Shown here: positions 9,951 through 19,507 of the stretch, piece by piece
How the letters are laid out: every line of letters starts with the position of its first letter
Numbering within the stretch: position 1 is the stretch's first letter
Origin: Brevundimonas sp. SGAir0440
GTDB lineage: Bacteria; Pseudomonadota; Alphaproteobacteria; Caulobacterales; Caulobacteraceae
Assembly (NCBI RefSeq): GCF_005484585.1
Contig: NZ_CP039435.1
Coordinates: forward strand, 2,294,001-2,358,000
DNA: 64,000 nucleotides
Reading direction: 5' to 3'
Notes under the pieces: model-generated
What the model was told of the DNA's origin: nothing
Seen by the model: only the letters and a program-made list of their open reading frames with translations
Database searches by the model: none
Made by a program: the position numbers and the translations under genes

Positions 9951-11908
9951 TCCGCCTTCACCACCGCCAGCACGGCCGCCTCGACGACCTGGTCGCCAAG
10001 AGACGCGACGCTTTCCACCACGCCGTCGAAGGGCGCGGTCAGGGCATGCTCCATCTTCATGGCTTCCAGCACCACGACCGGCTGCCCCTTCGTCACCGCA
10101 TCGCCGGCCTTGACCGGCGTAGCCACGATCTTGCCCGGCATGGGCGCGCGCAAGGAGCCGTCCGACACCGCGCCCGCGCCCGACCCCACGGCGGCGCGAT
10201 AGGGCGTGACGCGACGCGCCTCGCCATCGACGAACAGGACGAAACCGTCGTCGACGGCCTGATAGCCGAACAGGCGATCCCCGGCCTGAACCTGGTCAAA
10301 CCCGACATGAGCCACTTCGCCCTGAGAACCGCGCCAGCCAGTTTCGACCGGCGTTACCGCAGCGGACACGCCCTGACCGTCGACATGGGCCCAGACAGTT
10401 GTCTGCGCCGGCGCATTCAGGCGCACGCCATAGGACAGACCCGGCTGGCCGCCCCAGGGGCTGAACCGGTCCGAACGCGCCTCGACCGCATCCGCCGCCG
10501 CTTCTGCAATCAGGGTCAGGGCCGCCAGCGTTGCTTCGTCGGACGGCTGCGGCTGCAACGCCGCCTCCTCCGCCGCGATGAAGCCCGTGTCCACGTCGCC
10601 TGCGACGAAGCGCGGGTGCTCCAGACAGCGTTTCAGGAAGCCGGCGTTGGCCTTGACCGGCCACACCTCGACCTCGCCCGCCGCTTCGGCCAGCCGCGCC
10701 GCCGCCGCCTCGCGCGTGTCCTCGTGCACGATCAGCTTGGCGATCATGGGATCGTAGAACTGGCTGACCTCGCCGCCCTGTTCCACGCCTGTGTCGACGC
10801 GGATGCCTGCGGGCATGACGAAATGCTCCAACTTGCCAATGGAGGGCAGGAAGCCGTTGGCCGGATCCTCGGCATACAGCCGCGCCTCCATGGCCCAGCC
10901 GTTCAGCTGAATCTCATCCTGCTTCAGAGGGATCGGCTCGCCCGCCGCGACGCGGAACTGCCATTCGACCAGATCGACGCCCGTCACGCTCTCTGTCACG
11001 GGATGCTCGACCTGCAGCCGGGTGTTCATTTCCATGAACCAGACGCCGTCCGCCTTCAGCCCGTCCGAGGCATCGGCGATGAACTCGATGGTCCCGGCCC
11101 CGACATAGTTGACCGCCCGGGCCGCCTTGATCGCAGCCCCGGTCACGGCGGCGCGCACAGCCTCGCTCATACCCGGCGCGGGCGCCTCTTCAATCACCTT
11201 CTGGTGGCGGCGTTGCAGCGAACAGTCACGCTCATAAAGGTGGACGACCTCGCCGTGCTTGTCGCCGAACACCTGCACCTCGATATGGCGTGGGCGGGTG
11301 ATATAGCGTTCGATCAGAACCCGGTCGTCGCCGAAGGCCGCCGCCCCCTCGCGCTTGGCGCTGGCCAGACCGGCGGCGAAATCGGCCGGATCATCGACCC
11401 GTTTCATCCCCTTGCCGCCGCCGCCCGCGACCGCCTTGATCAGCACCGGATAGCCGATCCGCGCCGCCTCGGCCGTCAGGGTTTCCTCCGACTGATCGGC
11501 GCCCTGATAGCCCGGCGTCACCGGCACGCCCGCCTGGATCATCAGCGCCTTGGCCGCGTCCTTCAGGCCCATGGCGCGAATCGAGGACGGGTCCGGCCCG
11601 ATCCAGATCAGGCCCGCCGCCGCGACAGCCTCGGCGAAGTCGGCGTTCTCGCTCAGGAAGCCATATCCGGGGTGGATCGCCTCTGCGCCGGTCGTCTTGG
11701 CCGCCGCGAGCACCTTGGCGCCGTCCAGATAGGATTCGCGCGCCGCCGCCGGGCCGATCAGCACCGCCTCGTCGGCCTCGCGCACATGCAGGGCGTTGGC
11801 GTCCGCCTCGGAATAGACGGCGATGGTGCGAATCCCCACCCGCTTGGCGGTGCGGAAGACACGGCAGGCGATTTCGCCGCGATTGGCGACAAGGACGGAC
11901 TTGAACAT
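9947..11908 (-). CDS. mccA: Methylcrotonoyl-CoA carboxylase subunit alpha (biotin carboxylase plus biotin carrier)
   Basis: A 653-residue acyl-CoA carboxylase alpha chain. The order is biotin carboxylase N-domain (MFKSVLVANRGEIACRVFR), ATP-grasp with the glycine-rich loop AVAGGGGKGMK, the HRHQ-like RRHQKVIEEAPAP, a BT linker, and the biotinyl domain with EAMKMEH near the C-terminus. Alpha chains of methylcrotonoyl-, propionyl- and geranyl-CoA carboxylases look alike. Nearby mccB and liuC argue for methylcrotonoyl-CoA in leucine/isovalerate breakdown (the liuD role). It is separated from liuC by an antisense gene, so it probably has its own promoter in the 87-base gap upstream of 11908. No clear ribosome site is seen. 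Confidence 0.9.
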   Translation of the reverse strand: MFKSVLVANRGEIACRVFRTAKRVGIRTIAVYSEADANALHVREADEAVLIGPAAARESYLDGAKVLAAAKTTGAEAIHPGYGFLSENADFAEAVAAAGLIWIGPDPSSIRAMGLKDAAKALMIQAGVPVTPGYQGADQSEETLTAEAARIGYPVLIKAVAGGGGKGMKRVDDPADFAAGLASAKREGAAAFGDDRVLIERYITRPRHIEVQVFGDKHGEVVHLYERDCSLQRRHQKVIEEAPAPGMSEAVRAAVTGAAIKAARAVNYVGAGTIEFIADASDGLKADGVWFMEMNTRLQVEHPVTESVTGVDLVEWQFRVAAGEPIPLKQDEIQLNGWAMEARLYAEDPANGFLPSIGKLEHFVMPAGIRVDTGVEQGGEVSQFYDPMIAKLIVHEDTREAAAARLAEAAGEVEVWPVKANAGFLKRCLEHPRFVAGDVDTGFIAAEEAALQPQPSDEATLAALTLIAEAAADAVEARSDRFSPWGGQPGLSYGVRLNAPAQTTVWAHVDGQGVSAAVTPVETGWRGSQGEVAHVGFDQVQAGDRLFGYQAVDDGFVLFVDGEARRVTPYRAAVGSGAGAVSDGSLRAPMPGKIVATPVKAGDAVTKGQPVVVLEAMKMEHALTAPFDGVVESVASLGDQVVEAAVLAVVKAD

Positions 11909-11995
11909 GAAGCGGTCTTAACCGGATCGTGCGCATCAGGCGAGAGGCAGAGCACGACCCTTCTCACGCGACGCGGCAGGCGTTAAGCCCCTTCC

Positions 11996-12607
11996 ATGTC
12001 CCTGCGCCCCCTCTTCGTCACCCAGGTCTATGAAGCCTCCCTTGCCGCCGGCCGCGGCTGGTCCGACTTCAACGCACAGCTGATCGACGTCATCCGGATG
12101 ATGGCCGAGGAGGACGAGGCCGGCCGCCGGTGGTGCAAGGCCAACGCCTATCGCGGCTACACCTCCTACGGATCGCTGAACGACCTGCCCCAGCGGTTCC
12201 CGGAGTTCGCCGAGCTGAAGCGGCATCTGGATCGCCACGCCGTCGCCTACGCCAAGGCGCTGAACTTCGACCTGGCGCGCAAACCCCGCCTCGACAATCT
12301 GTGGGTCAACATCCTGAAGCCCGGCGGCGGCCATACGGGTCACATCCACCCGCACGCCTTCCTGTCGGGCACGGTCTATGTCGACGTGCCAGACGGGGCC
12401 TCATCGCTGAAGCTGGAAGACCCCCGCCTGCCCTTCATGATGGCCCGCCCGTCGGTGACTGATGACGCGAGCGAGGCCGAGCGGCCGTTCGTCTATCTGC
12501 AGCCTCAGGCCGGCACGGTGCTGATGTGGGAAAGCTGGCTGCGCCACGAGGTGCCGACCAATCTGGCGAAAGCCGATCGGATTTCGATCAGCTTCAACTA
12601 CGCCTGA
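11996..12607 (+). CDS. TIGR02466-type putative 2OG-Fe(II) oxygenase
   Basis: A soluble 203-residue protein resembling the TIGR02466 family (2OG-Fe(II) oxygenase superfamily, no known function). The core WVNILKPGGGHTGHIHPHAFLSG holds a probable iron-binding histidine pair, VYVDVP follows, and the distal half has GTVLMWESWLRHEVPTN and RISISFNYA. The N-terminal FVTQVYEA is also typical. It sits alone on the plus strand between mccA and liuC, which face the other way, so it splits the leucine catabolic cluster. The role is unknown. Protein or small-molecule hydroxylation is only inferred from the fold. Confidence 0.75.
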   Translation: MSLRPLFVTQVYEASLAAGRGWSDFNAQLIDVIRMMAEEDEAGRRWCKANAYRGYTSYGSLNDLPQRFPEFAELKRHLDRHAVAYAKALNFDLARKPRLDNLWVNILKPGGGHTGHIHPHAFLSGTVYVDVPDGASSLKLEDPRLPFMMARPSVTDDASEAERPFVYLQPQAGTVLMWESWLRHEVPTNLAKADRISISFNYA

Positions 12608-12642
12608 AGCCGACCGCCGTTTCCGGCGGCCGATCAGCGCAA

Positions 12643-13542
12643 TCAGACCGTCCAGCTAGCCTTGCGCTTTTCCAGGAAGGCGGCGACGCCCTCGCGGCCT
12701 TCGTCCGACACGCGGGCGCGGGCGATGCGTTTGGCGGTTTCGTCCATCAGACCGTTGTCGATCTTGTGGTGGGCGATGTCGTTGACCAGACGCTTGGCCT
12801 CGCCCATCGCGCCCGGCGCATTGTTGGTCAGGCTGTCGCTCAGCATCGAGATGAACTCGTCCACCGATCCCTCGGGCAGGACCAGATCGATCAGACCGGC
12901 ATGGGCGGCGTAGTCGGCGTCGAAGGCGTTGGCGGTCAGGAACAGTTGGCGGGCGCGGCGCGCGCCGACAGCTTCGATCACATAGGGGGCGATGGTCGCC
13001 GGGATCAGGCCCAGCTTGACTTCGGAGAAGGCGAATCGCGCCCCCTCGACCGCCACGGCCATGTCGCAGGCGGCGACGATGCCCGCTCCGCCGCCCATGG
13101 CGTTGCCCTCGACCACCGCCACCGTCAGGGCGGGAATGTCGTGCAGGGCCTTCAGCATTTTCGCCAGGCCCATGGCGTCATCGCGGTTGTCGCTCTCGGA
13201 CCAGCCGGCGGCGTCGCGCATCCAGTTCAGATCGGCCCCGGCGCTGAAGGTGCCGCCCGCGCCCCGAATGAAGACGGCCCGCACCCGGTCCGCGCCATGC
13301 AGCGTTTCGAACGCCTCATGCAGGGCCGCGATGGTCGCAGCGTCGAAGGCGTTCTTCTTGGCCGGCCGGTTGATGGTGACGAAGACGACGCCATCGGTGG
13401 TCGAATCGATCTGCACCAGATCGTCATCGGCGTCCGGCGCCGCATCGGGCACCAGCGGCTGGGCGATGCTGTTGATCTCGGCCGCCTCGGCGTCGGTGAC
13501 GTCCAGGGCGTTCAGGTCGGCTTCGGTCGGTTGATCGGCCAT
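12643..13542 (-). CDS. liuC: Enoyl-CoA hydratase family, probable 3-methylglutaconyl-CoA hydratase
   Basis: Crotonase-fold enzyme predicted to hydrate 3-methylglutaconyl-CoA to HMG-CoA in leucine degradation. The oxyanion-hole segments are visible ([29 protein letters not shown]), and [20 protein letters not shown] carries the usual active-site Glu region. ATG 13542 has GGAG six bases upstream. The 299-residue product has about 45 acidic residues before the crotonase core ([20 protein letters not shown]), an unusual extension for a typical 260-residue member. It lies 50 bases after mccB on the same strand. Substrate assignment rests on that context. Confidence 0.85.
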   Translation of the reverse strand: MADQPTEADLNALDVTDAEAAEINSIAQPLVPDAAPDADDDLVQIDSTTDGVVFVTINRPAKKNAFDAATIAALHEAFETLHGADRVRAVFIRGAGGTFSAGADLNWMRDAAGWSESDNRDDAMGLAKMLKALHDIPALTVAVVEGNAMGGGAGIVAACDMAVAVEGARFAFSEVKLGLIPATIAPYVIEAVGARRARQLFLTANAFDADYAAHAGLIDLVLPEGSVDEFISMLSDSLTNNAPGAMGEAKRLVNDIAHHKIDNGLMDETAKRIARARVSDEGREGVAAFLEKRKASWTV

Positions 13543-13592
13543 GGGGGTCTCCAAACTGCGTGTCCGCTCACAACGAGGCGCGGACCAATAGG

Positions 13593-15185
13593 TTACATCC
13601 GGAACAGGCCGAACGTCGTCTCCGGGATCGGGGCGTTCAGGCTGGCGCTGATGGCCAGGCCCAGCACATCGCGCGTCTGGGCCGGGTCGATGACGCCGTC
13701 GTCCCACAGGCGGGCGGTGGCGTAATAGGGATTGCCCTCGTCCTCATACTTCTGACGGATCGGCGCCTTGAAGGCCTCGGCGTCGTCCGCGCTCCAGGTC
13801 TCGGCGTCGCGGTGCACGGTGGCCAGGACGCTGGCGGCCTGTTCGCCGCCCATGACCCCGATCCGGCTGTTGGGCCAGGTGAACAGAAAGCGCGGCGAAT
13901 AGGCCCGGCCGCACATGCCGTAGTTTCCGGCTCCGAAACTGCCGCCGATCAGGACGGTGAACTTGGGCACCTCGGCCGAGGCCACGGCCGTCACCAGCTT
14001 GGCGCCGTCCTTGGCGATGCCGCCCGCCTCATATTTGCCGCCGACCATGAAGCCACTGATGTTCTGCAGGAACAGCAGCGGAATCTTGCGCTTGCAGGCC
14101 AGTTCGATGAAGTGCGCGCCCTTCTGGGCGCTTTCGGAAAAGATCACGCCGTTGTTGGCCAGGATGGCGACCGGATAGCCCCAGATGCGCGCAAACCCGC
14201 ACACCAGGGTCGAGCCATACAGGCTCTTGAACTCGTCGAACTCCGACCCGTCCACCAGCCGGGCGATGACCTCGCGCACATCATAGGGCGCGCGCACGTC
14301 GTCGGGGATCAGGCCGTACAGCTCCTCCGCGTCGAAGGCCGGCGCGCGCGGTTCACGCACATCCATCTCGACGGCCTTGGTCGTGTTCAGATTGGCGACG
14401 ATGGAGCGCACGATCTCCAGCGCATGCTCATCGTTCTCGGCGACATGATCGACCACGCCCGAGCGACGACCGTGGGTTTCGGCCCCGCCCAGTTCCTCCG
14501 CCGAGATGACCTCGCCCGTCGCCGCCTTCACCAGCGGCGGCCCGGCCAGGAAGATGGCGCCCTGGTTCCTGACGATGATCGTCTCGTCCGACATGGCCGG
14601 CACATAGGCCCCGCCGGCGGTGGACAGGCCCATGACGCAGGCGATCTGGGCGATGCCCTTGGCGCTCATCCGGGCCTGGTTGAAGAAGATGCGGCCGAAA
14701 TGGTCGCGGTCGGGAAACACCTCGGCCTGGTGAGGCAGATTGGCACCGCCGCTGTCGACCAGATAGACGCACGGCAAGCGGTTCTGCTCGGCGATTTCCT
14801 GGGCGCGCAGGTGCTTCTTCACCGTCATGGGGAAATAGGCGCCGCCCTTCACCGTGGGATCGTTGCAGACGATCATGACCTCGCGGCCCGACACCCGACC
14901 GATGCCGGCGATGACGCCGGCGGCCGGGGCCTCGCCGTCATACATGTCGTGCGCGGCCAGCTGCCCGATCTCCAGGAAGGGCGAGCCGGGGTCCAGCAGC
15001 CGCTCGACCCGGTCGCGCGGCAACAGCTTGCCGCGAGCGACGTGACGCTCGCGCGACTTGTCGGACCCGCCGCGCGCGGCCTTGGCCACATGGTCACGCA
15101 ACTCGGCGACCAGGGCGCTGTTGTGCGCGTGCAGGGACTTGTACTTTTGGCTTTGCGGATCGACCGCGGACGTCAGCTTCGGCAT
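13593..15185 (-). CDS. mccB: Methylcrotonoyl-CoA carboxylase subunit beta (carboxyltransferase)
   Basis: A 530-residue carboxyltransferase with both crotonase-like halves. The N-domain contains [22 protein letters not shown] and [16 protein letters not shown]; the C-domain contains [19 protein letters not shown] and [16 protein letters not shown]. These phrases are characteristic of MCC beta rather than propionyl-CoA carboxylase beta. It transfers carboxyl from biotin on MccA to 3-methylcrotonyl-CoA. It is the first gene of the mccB-liuC unit and is divergent from rpsF. No isovaleryl-CoA dehydrogenase or HMG-CoA lyase gene is beside it in this window. Confidence 0.93.
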   Translation of the reverse strand: MPKLTSAVDPQSQKYKSLHAHNSALVAELRDHVAKAARGGSDKSRERHVARGKLLPRDRVERLLDPGSPFLEIGQLAAHDMYDGEAPAAGVIAGIGRVSGREVMIVCNDPTVKGGAYFPMTVKKHLRAQEIAEQNRLPCVYLVDSGGANLPHQAEVFPDRDHFGRIFFNQARMSAKGIAQIACVMGLSTAGGAYVPAMSDETIIVRNQGAIFLAGPPLVKAATGEVISAEELGGAETHGRRSGVVDHVAENDEHALEIVRSIVANLNTTKAVEMDVREPRAPAFDAEELYGLIPDDVRAPYDVREVIARLVDGSEFDEFKSLYGSTLVCGFARIWGYPVAILANNGVIFSESAQKGAHFIELACKRKIPLLFLQNISGFMVGGKYEAGGIAKDGAKLVTAVASAEVPKFTVLIGGSFGAGNYGMCGRAYSPRFLFTWPNSRIGVMGGEQAASVLATVHRDAETWSADDAEAFKAPIRQKYEDEGNPYYATARLWDDGVIDPAQTRDVLGLAISASLNAPIPETTFGLFRM

Positions 15186-15404
15186 GGGGCTGGTTTAGGC
15201 GGGGTCGCGGGGCGCCACAAGCGTCTGCCGCCATCCTTGCCTCCTCGCCCCTTTTCCCCTATACGCGCCCGCTTTCCAGGGCTTCGGTCCTGTCGCGGAG
15301 CACCAAAGGGTTGGACGTTCGGTCCGGCCGCCGCGCCAGGAGCCATCGTGGAGACCGACTTACCCGGTCGTTTCCGCGCCGACGCCCACAAGGGAGATTA
15401 CCGC

Positions 15405-15791
15405 ATGGCTCTTTACGAGCACACGGTCATGACGCGCCAAGACATCTCGGCGCAACAGGCCGAAGCGCTGAATGACACCATCAAGGATCTGATCGTCGCC
15501 GGTGGCGGCTCGGTCGCCAAGATCGAATACTGGGGTCTGCGCAACCTGACCTACCGCGTGAAGAAGAACCGCAAGGCTCACTATTCGCTGCTGGCCGTCG
15601 ACGCCCCTCCGGCCGCCATGGCCGAAGTCGAGCGTCAGCTGTCGATCAACGAAGACGTGCTGCGCTGGCTGACCGTCCGCGTCGAGGAACTCGACCTGGA
15701 ACTGTCGCCGCTGCTGGCCCGCCGCGAGCGTGAACGCGAGCGTGAGCGCGAGCGCACCCCGCGCGACGACGCCGCCGCCGACGCCGAATAA
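15405..15791 (+). CDS. rpsF: 30S ribosomal protein S6
   Basis: 128-residue small-subunit protein S6, partner of S18. The N-terminus [15 protein letters not shown] and [19 protein letters not shown] are characteristic. The start is ATG 15405 with AGGGAG eight bases upstream. An in-frame GTG at 15348 also has a good ribosome site (AGGAG, five bases) and would add 19 residues, but the shorter form matches the family. The C-terminal tail is an Arg-Glu repeat encoded by a 6-base repeat near 15720-15755. First gene of the rpsF-rpsR-rplI operon. Confidence 0.95.
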   Translation: MALYEHTVMTRQDISAQQAEALNDTIKDLIVAGGGSVAKIEYWGLRNLTYRVKKNRKAHYSLLAVDAPPAAMAEVERQLSINEDVLRWLTVRVEELDLELSPLLARRERERERERERTPRDDAAADAE

Positions 15792-15803
15792 GGAACCCGG
15801 AAC

Positions 15804-16082
15804 ATGACCGATACCACCGCCCCGACCCCGGGCGCACCGGCGGGCTCCGGCGCCGCCGGCCGCCGCCCCTTCTATCGTCGCCGCAAGGTCTGCCCGTTCT
15901 CGGGCGCCAATGCGCCGAAGATCGACTACAAGGACGTCAAGCTGCTGCAGCGTTACGTCTCCGAACGCGGCAAGATCGTGCCTTCGCGCATCACCGCCGT
16001 CTCCCAGAAGAAGCAGCGCGAACTGGCCAAGGCCATCAAGCGCGCTCGCTATCTGGCCCTCCTGCCTTACGTGGTGAAGTGA
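15804..16082 (+). CDS. rpsR: 30S ribosomal protein S18
   Basis: 92-residue S18 that pairs with S6 on the 30S platform. [35 protein letters not shown] and [21 protein letters not shown] cover the whole conserved core. The first 20 residues form an Ala/Gly/Pro/Thr-rich tail. It starts 12 bases after rpsF and ends one base before rplI, so all three are one operon. Confidence 0.97.
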   Translation: MTDTTAPTPGAPAGSGAAGRRPFYRRRKVCPFSGANAPKIDYKDVKLLQRYVSERGKIVPSRITAVSQKKQRELAKAIKRARYLALLPYVVK

Positions 16083-16083
16083 G

Positions 16084-16668
16084 ATGAAGGTCGTTCTGCT
16101 GGAACGCGTCGATAACCTCGGCGCCATCGGCGACGTCGTCACTGTCAAGGACGGCTTCGCTCGCAACTTCCTTCTGCCGCGCGACAAGGCCCGCCGGGCC
16201 ACCGCCGCCAACCTGAAGGCGTTCGAACTCGACCGCGCCGCCATCGAGCAGCGCAACGAGAAGAACAAGGCCGACGCTCAGAAGGTCGCCGACAAGATCG
16301 ACGGCCAGACCTACGTCATGATCCGTCAGGCCGGTGAAACCGGTCACCTGTACGGCTCGGTCGCCGGTCGCGACGTCGCCGAGGCCATCCAGGCCGAAGG
16401 CGGCAAGGTCGAGCGCTCGCAGGTCGTCCTGAACACGGCGATCAAGAGCCTGGGCGTCCACGAAGTGCCGGTTCGCCTGCACGCCGAGGTCCGCGCCACG
16501 GTCAAGATCAACATCGCCCGCTCGATGGACGAGGCCGAGCGCCAAGCCAAGGGCGAGGATGTGATCCGCAGCCAGTTCGACGATGAGCGCCAGGCCGCCG
16601 AGCAATCGGCCCAGGAACTGATCGAAGGCGGCGCCGGTCAACAAGAAGGCTTCGGCGACGAAGCCTGA
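16084..16668 (+). CDS. rplI: 50S ribosomal protein L9
   Basis: 194-residue L9. The N-terminal domain (MKVVLLERVDNLGAIGDVV, VKDGFARNFLLPRDKA) is followed by the long connecting helix (residues 45-75) and the C-terminal rRNA-binding domain (AGETGHLYGSVAGRDVAEAI; HEVPVRLHAEV). The C-terminal tail is longer than the 149 residues of E. coli L9, with an acidic, Gln/Glu-rich end. Last gene of the operon; a strong terminator lies 26 bases after the stop. Confidence 0.97.
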   Translation: MKVVLLERVDNLGAIGDVVTVKDGFARNFLLPRDKARRATAANLKAFELDRAAIEQRNEKNKADAQKVADKIDGQTYVMIRQAGETGHLYGSVAGRDVAEAIQAEGGKVERSQVVLNTAIKSLGVHEVPVRLHAEVRATVKINIARSMDEAERQAKGEDVIRSQFDDERQAAEQSAQELIEGGAGQQEGFGDEA

Positions 16669-16694
16669 TCCGACCGGATCCCCAACGACATCAA

Positions 16695-16725
16695 GGGCGC
16701 GTCTCGCAAGGGACGCGCCCTTTTT
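16695..16725 (+). terminator. Rho-independent terminator of rpsF-rpsR-rplI
   Basis: A 9-bp perfect stem (16695-16703 with 16712-16720) with an 8-base loop is followed directly by TTTTT (16721-16725). It closes the ribosomal-protein operon and isolates it from the following TBDR gene. Confidence 0.92.
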
Positions 16726-17000
16726 GCTGCGTGGCAGACGGTCGCCAACCGCACGGCCGATCGTCACCCTGGCCTATGACAAGATTACAACAAAGCCAGA
16801 TCATTGATCTTCGAAACGGGCATCTAGACATTAAGCTTGCTTGACGTCGTCACATTGAGGTCACAGCCTGCAATTGCGGCCTGCGTTTCGATTATCCGCG
16901 CAAGATTATTGCGCTTTTCGAGAAGCCGACCGAGGGCGACGGCATGGCGGCCTGCCGAGCGCCGACACAGAGGGCTGCCGTGCATCGTCGGGGACTATCA
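16726..17000 (+). promoter_or_regulatory. Upstream region of the first TBDR with two palindromes
   Basis: This non-coding stretch (part of a 332-base gap after rplI) is more AT-rich than its surroundings. It contains the 13-base palindrome AGATCATTGATCT (16798-16810) and the near-palindrome TGACGTCGTCA (16842-16852), with TTGACG at 16841-16846 as a possible -35-like hexamer. These are candidate operator or promoter sites for the TBDR starting at 17001. No regulator is encoded next to them and the assignment is speculative. Confidence 0.4.
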
Positions 17001-19457
17001 ATGAAAATCAGATACGGTCGTCAGGCCCTGTTGGCCTTTGCCTCCACCAGCGCGCTCTTCATCGCCTCATCGGCGCTCGCCCAGACAACCCCTCCGCCAA
17101 GTGAAGCCACCGATGTCGATGAGATCGTCGTCACCGGCACGCGCACCGTCGGGCGCAGCCGGCTCGACAGCGTCGCGCCCGTCGATGTCATCACCGGCGA
17201 AACTCTGGCGAAACAGGGCACTGGCACAGAGCTGGCCGCCGCCCTCGCCGCCACCGCCCCGTCCATCAACTTCCCTCGTCCCGCCATTTCCGACGGCTCG
17301 GATCACGTTCGTCCGGCGACCCTGCGCGGTCTGGCTCCTGACCAGACCCTAGTCCTGATCAACGGTCAGCGCGGCCATGTCGGCGCCTTGGTCAACGTCA
17401 ACGGCGCGCTTGGCCGTGGCTCCACCGCCTTCGATCTAAATACGATTCCGTCGATCAGCCTCGGCTCGGTCGAAGTCCTGCGTGACGGCGCTTCGGCGCA
17501 GTACGGCGCCGACGCCATCGCCGGCGTCATCAATCTGCGTCTGCGCCAGGCATCGAGCGGCGGCGGCATCACCGCCAACTACGGCATCTACGACACCGAC
17601 TTCACGACCGCGCGTGGCGAGCACAGCCGCCGCGACGGCGAACAGACCTCGCTCGCCGGCTGGATCGGCCTGCCCCTGTTTGGCGACGGCTTTTTGACCC
17701 TTTCGGGCGAAGTTCAGAAACGCCAGCCCACCAATCGCTCCGACTACGCCGCGACCACCGCCGTCAACGGAGGCAGTGCGACCACCGTCATCGGTCGCTT
17801 CGGCGATCCCTATACCGAAGCCTACACCGGCTATCTCAACGCCGGCAAACCGCTTGGCGGCGAATGGGAAGCCTACGCCTTCGGCGGCTATCAGAAGCGC
17901 AAGTCCGAGGCGGCGGCGACCGCCCGCGCCTTCAACAACTCCAACAACGTCACCGCCATCTATCCCAATGGCTTCCTGCCGATCATCGCCGCCGACATCG
18001 ATGACTATAACATCTACGGCGGCTTGAAAGGCCCCGCCGCCGGCTTCGACTGGGACATCTCGGTCGGATACGGCCGAAACGAGTTGGACTATCGCGTCCT
18101 GAATTCCCTGAATGCCTCCTATGGCGCCGCGTCTCAGACCCAGTTCGACGCCGGCGGCCTCAGCTACGGTCAACTGACCATCGGCGTGGATGCGGTGAAA
18201 CAGATCGAAGCGAACCTGTACGAACCGCTCAACGTCGCCTTCGGCGTCGAATACCGACGCGAGGACTTCAACGTCACCGCAGGCGAGCCGACATCCTACA
18301 ACAAGGGCCCCGTCACGGCCGGCGGCGCCGGATCGCAGGGCTTCCCTGGCTTTGCGCCATCCAATGCGGTCGATGTCGATCGCAACAACATCAGCGCCTA
18401 CATCGATCTGGAAGGCAAATTCTCCGAGCAGTTCAGCGTCGGCCTGGCCGGGCGCTACGAGGACTATTCCGATTTCGGCGATCAATTCACGGGCAAGATT
18501 TCGGGACGCTACGACTTCACCGAGGCCTTCGCCCTGCGTGGCGCCATTTCGACGGGCTTCAAATCGCCAGCCCTTCAGCAACAGTACTTCAGCTACATCG
18601 CCACCAACCTTGTCGCCACAGCGGGCGGCGTGGTGCTGCAGCAGAACGGCTCGTACCGGGTCGATGATCCTATCGCGATCGCCCTGGGCTCAAAGCCGCT
18701 GGAGCCCGAGACCTCGACCAACTACTCGCTCGGCGCGGTCTTCCGACATGAGGGCTTTGAGCTGACGGTCGACACCTACCGCATCGATGTCGCTGACCGG
18801 ATCATCTATTCCGAGACGCTCGGCGTGTCGCGACCCAGCCAGACGGCGCAATCCACGGCTGCCATTCAGGCGCTGCTCGCTCCGTTCGGCGTCACCGGCG
18901 CGCGGTTCTTCCTGAACGGTGTCGACACCTCGACCAGCGGCGTCGATGTCGTGGCGCGCTATCGGACACAGCAGGATTTCGGGCGGTTCGATTTCACACT
19001 GGCGGGCAACTTCAACTCCACCGAGGTGACCAGGACGCCAGCCGTTCCCAGCAACCTGGCCATTGCCCCGTCCGACGCCTTCCTGTTCGACCGCTCTTCC
19101 AAACTGTCGTTTGAGCAGGGCACGCCGGAACAGAAGATCGTCGCCAGCGTGGACTGGTCGCTGGGCGACTTCGGGGCGACCTTGAAGGGCACAAGCTACG
19201 ACAGCGTTCTGGTCGCCAACAACAACGCCACCCTGGACTACGAAACGGGCGACGCGCTGCTGGTGGATCTGGAGGGCCGCTACACCCTGCCCTTCGGCGT
19301 CTCGCTCGCTGTCGGCGTGAACAACCTGACCGACGAATATCCAACCGCCACGCCGACCAACATCAACGGCGCGACCGGTTCGGTGGGCTACCCGAGCTAC
19401 TCGCCTTATGGCTTCAACGGCCGCTTCTTCTACGGCCGTCTGAGCTACAACTTCTAA
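17001..19457 (+). CDS. TonB-dependent receptor
   Basis: Outer-membrane TonB-dependent transporter of 818 residues. A signal peptide (about residues 1-28, ending ALAQ) leads into a TonB-box-like stretch (DEIVVTGTRTVGRSRLDS) and the plug domain (TLRGLAPDQTLVLINGQRGH; VEVLRDGASAQYGADAIAGVINLRL). The 22-strand barrel region ends in YGRLSYNF with terminal Phe. ATG 17001 is chosen because it gives a proper signal peptide. Closely similar in layout to the next gene (19799-22222), so the two are tandem paralogues. They lie inside a core gene cluster between rplI and dnaB. The ligand is unknown; no transport or enzyme genes accompany them. Confidence 0.92.
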   Translation: MKIRYGRQALLAFASTSALFIASSALAQTTPPPSEATDVDEIVVTGTRTVGRSRLDSVAPVDVITGETLAKQGTGTELAAALAATAPSINFPRPAISDGSDHVRPATLRGLAPDQTLVLINGQRGHVGALVNVNGALGRGSTAFDLNTIPSISLGSVEVLRDGASAQYGADAIAGVINLRLRQASSGGGITANYGIYDTDFTTARGEHSRRDGEQTSLAGWIGLPLFGDGFLTLSGEVQKRQPTNRSDYAATTAVNGGSATTVIGRFGDPYTEAYTGYLNAGKPLGGEWEAYAFGGYQKRKSEAAATARAFNNSNNVTAIYPNGFLPIIAADIDDYNIYGGLKGPAAGFDWDISVGYGRNELDYRVLNSLNASYGAASQTQFDAGGLSYGQLTIGVDAVKQIEANLYEPLNVAFGVEYRREDFNVTAGEPTSYNKGPVTAGGAGSQGFPGFAPSNAVDVDRNNISAYIDLEGKFSEQFSVGLAGRYEDYSDFGDQFTGKISGRYDFTEAFALRGAISTGFKSPALQQQYFSYIATNLVATAGGVVLQQNGSYRVDDPIAIALGSKPLEPETSTNYSLGAVFRHEGFELTVDTYRIDVADRIIYSETLGVSRPSQTAQSTAAIQALLAPFGVTGARFFLNGVDTSTSGVDVVARYRTQQDFGRFDFTLAGNFNSTEVTRTPAVPSNLAIAPSDAFLFDRSSKLSFEQGTPEQKIVASVDWSLGDFGATLKGTSYDSVLVANNNATLDYETGDALLVDLEGRYTLPFGVSLAVGVNNLTDEYPTATPTNINGATGSVGYPSYSPYGFNGRFFYGRLSYNF

Positions 19458-19477
19458 GCCAACCGATATCACACCCC

Positions 19478-19507
19478 AATGGGGCGCTCTTCGGAGTGCC
19501 CCATTTT
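19478..19507 (+). terminator. Terminator after the first TBDR
   Basis: A 12-bp stem with one G-T wobble (19478-19489 with 19494-19505) and a TTCG loop (19490-19493) lies 20 bases after the stop. A short T run (19504-19507) is partly in the stem. Confidence 0.75.

Noticed and set aside
10046-11986. 646-codon frame antisense to mccA
   Set aside because: Composition rich in Arg/His/Asp with no domain; mirrors the real carboxylase gene.
12614-12629. CCGCCG/CGGCGG hairpin between the oxygenase and liuC stops as a bidirectional terminator
   Set aside because: Short stem with no T tract; may be chance in GC-rich DNA.
13587-13600. GGTTACAT near the mccB stop as a third LacI-type operator
   Set aside because: Only half a site, inside coding sequence, with no matching second arm.
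15714-15760. Arg-Glu repeat of S6 as a possible microsatellite or CRISPR-like repeat
   Set aside because: It is a 6-base coding repeat giving the acidic/basic tail of S6; no spacers.
13560-15791. Very long plus-strand frame of 743 codons opposite mccB and into rpsF
   Set aside because: GC-rich codon bias leaves antisense frames open; mccB on the other strand matches a known family over its full length.
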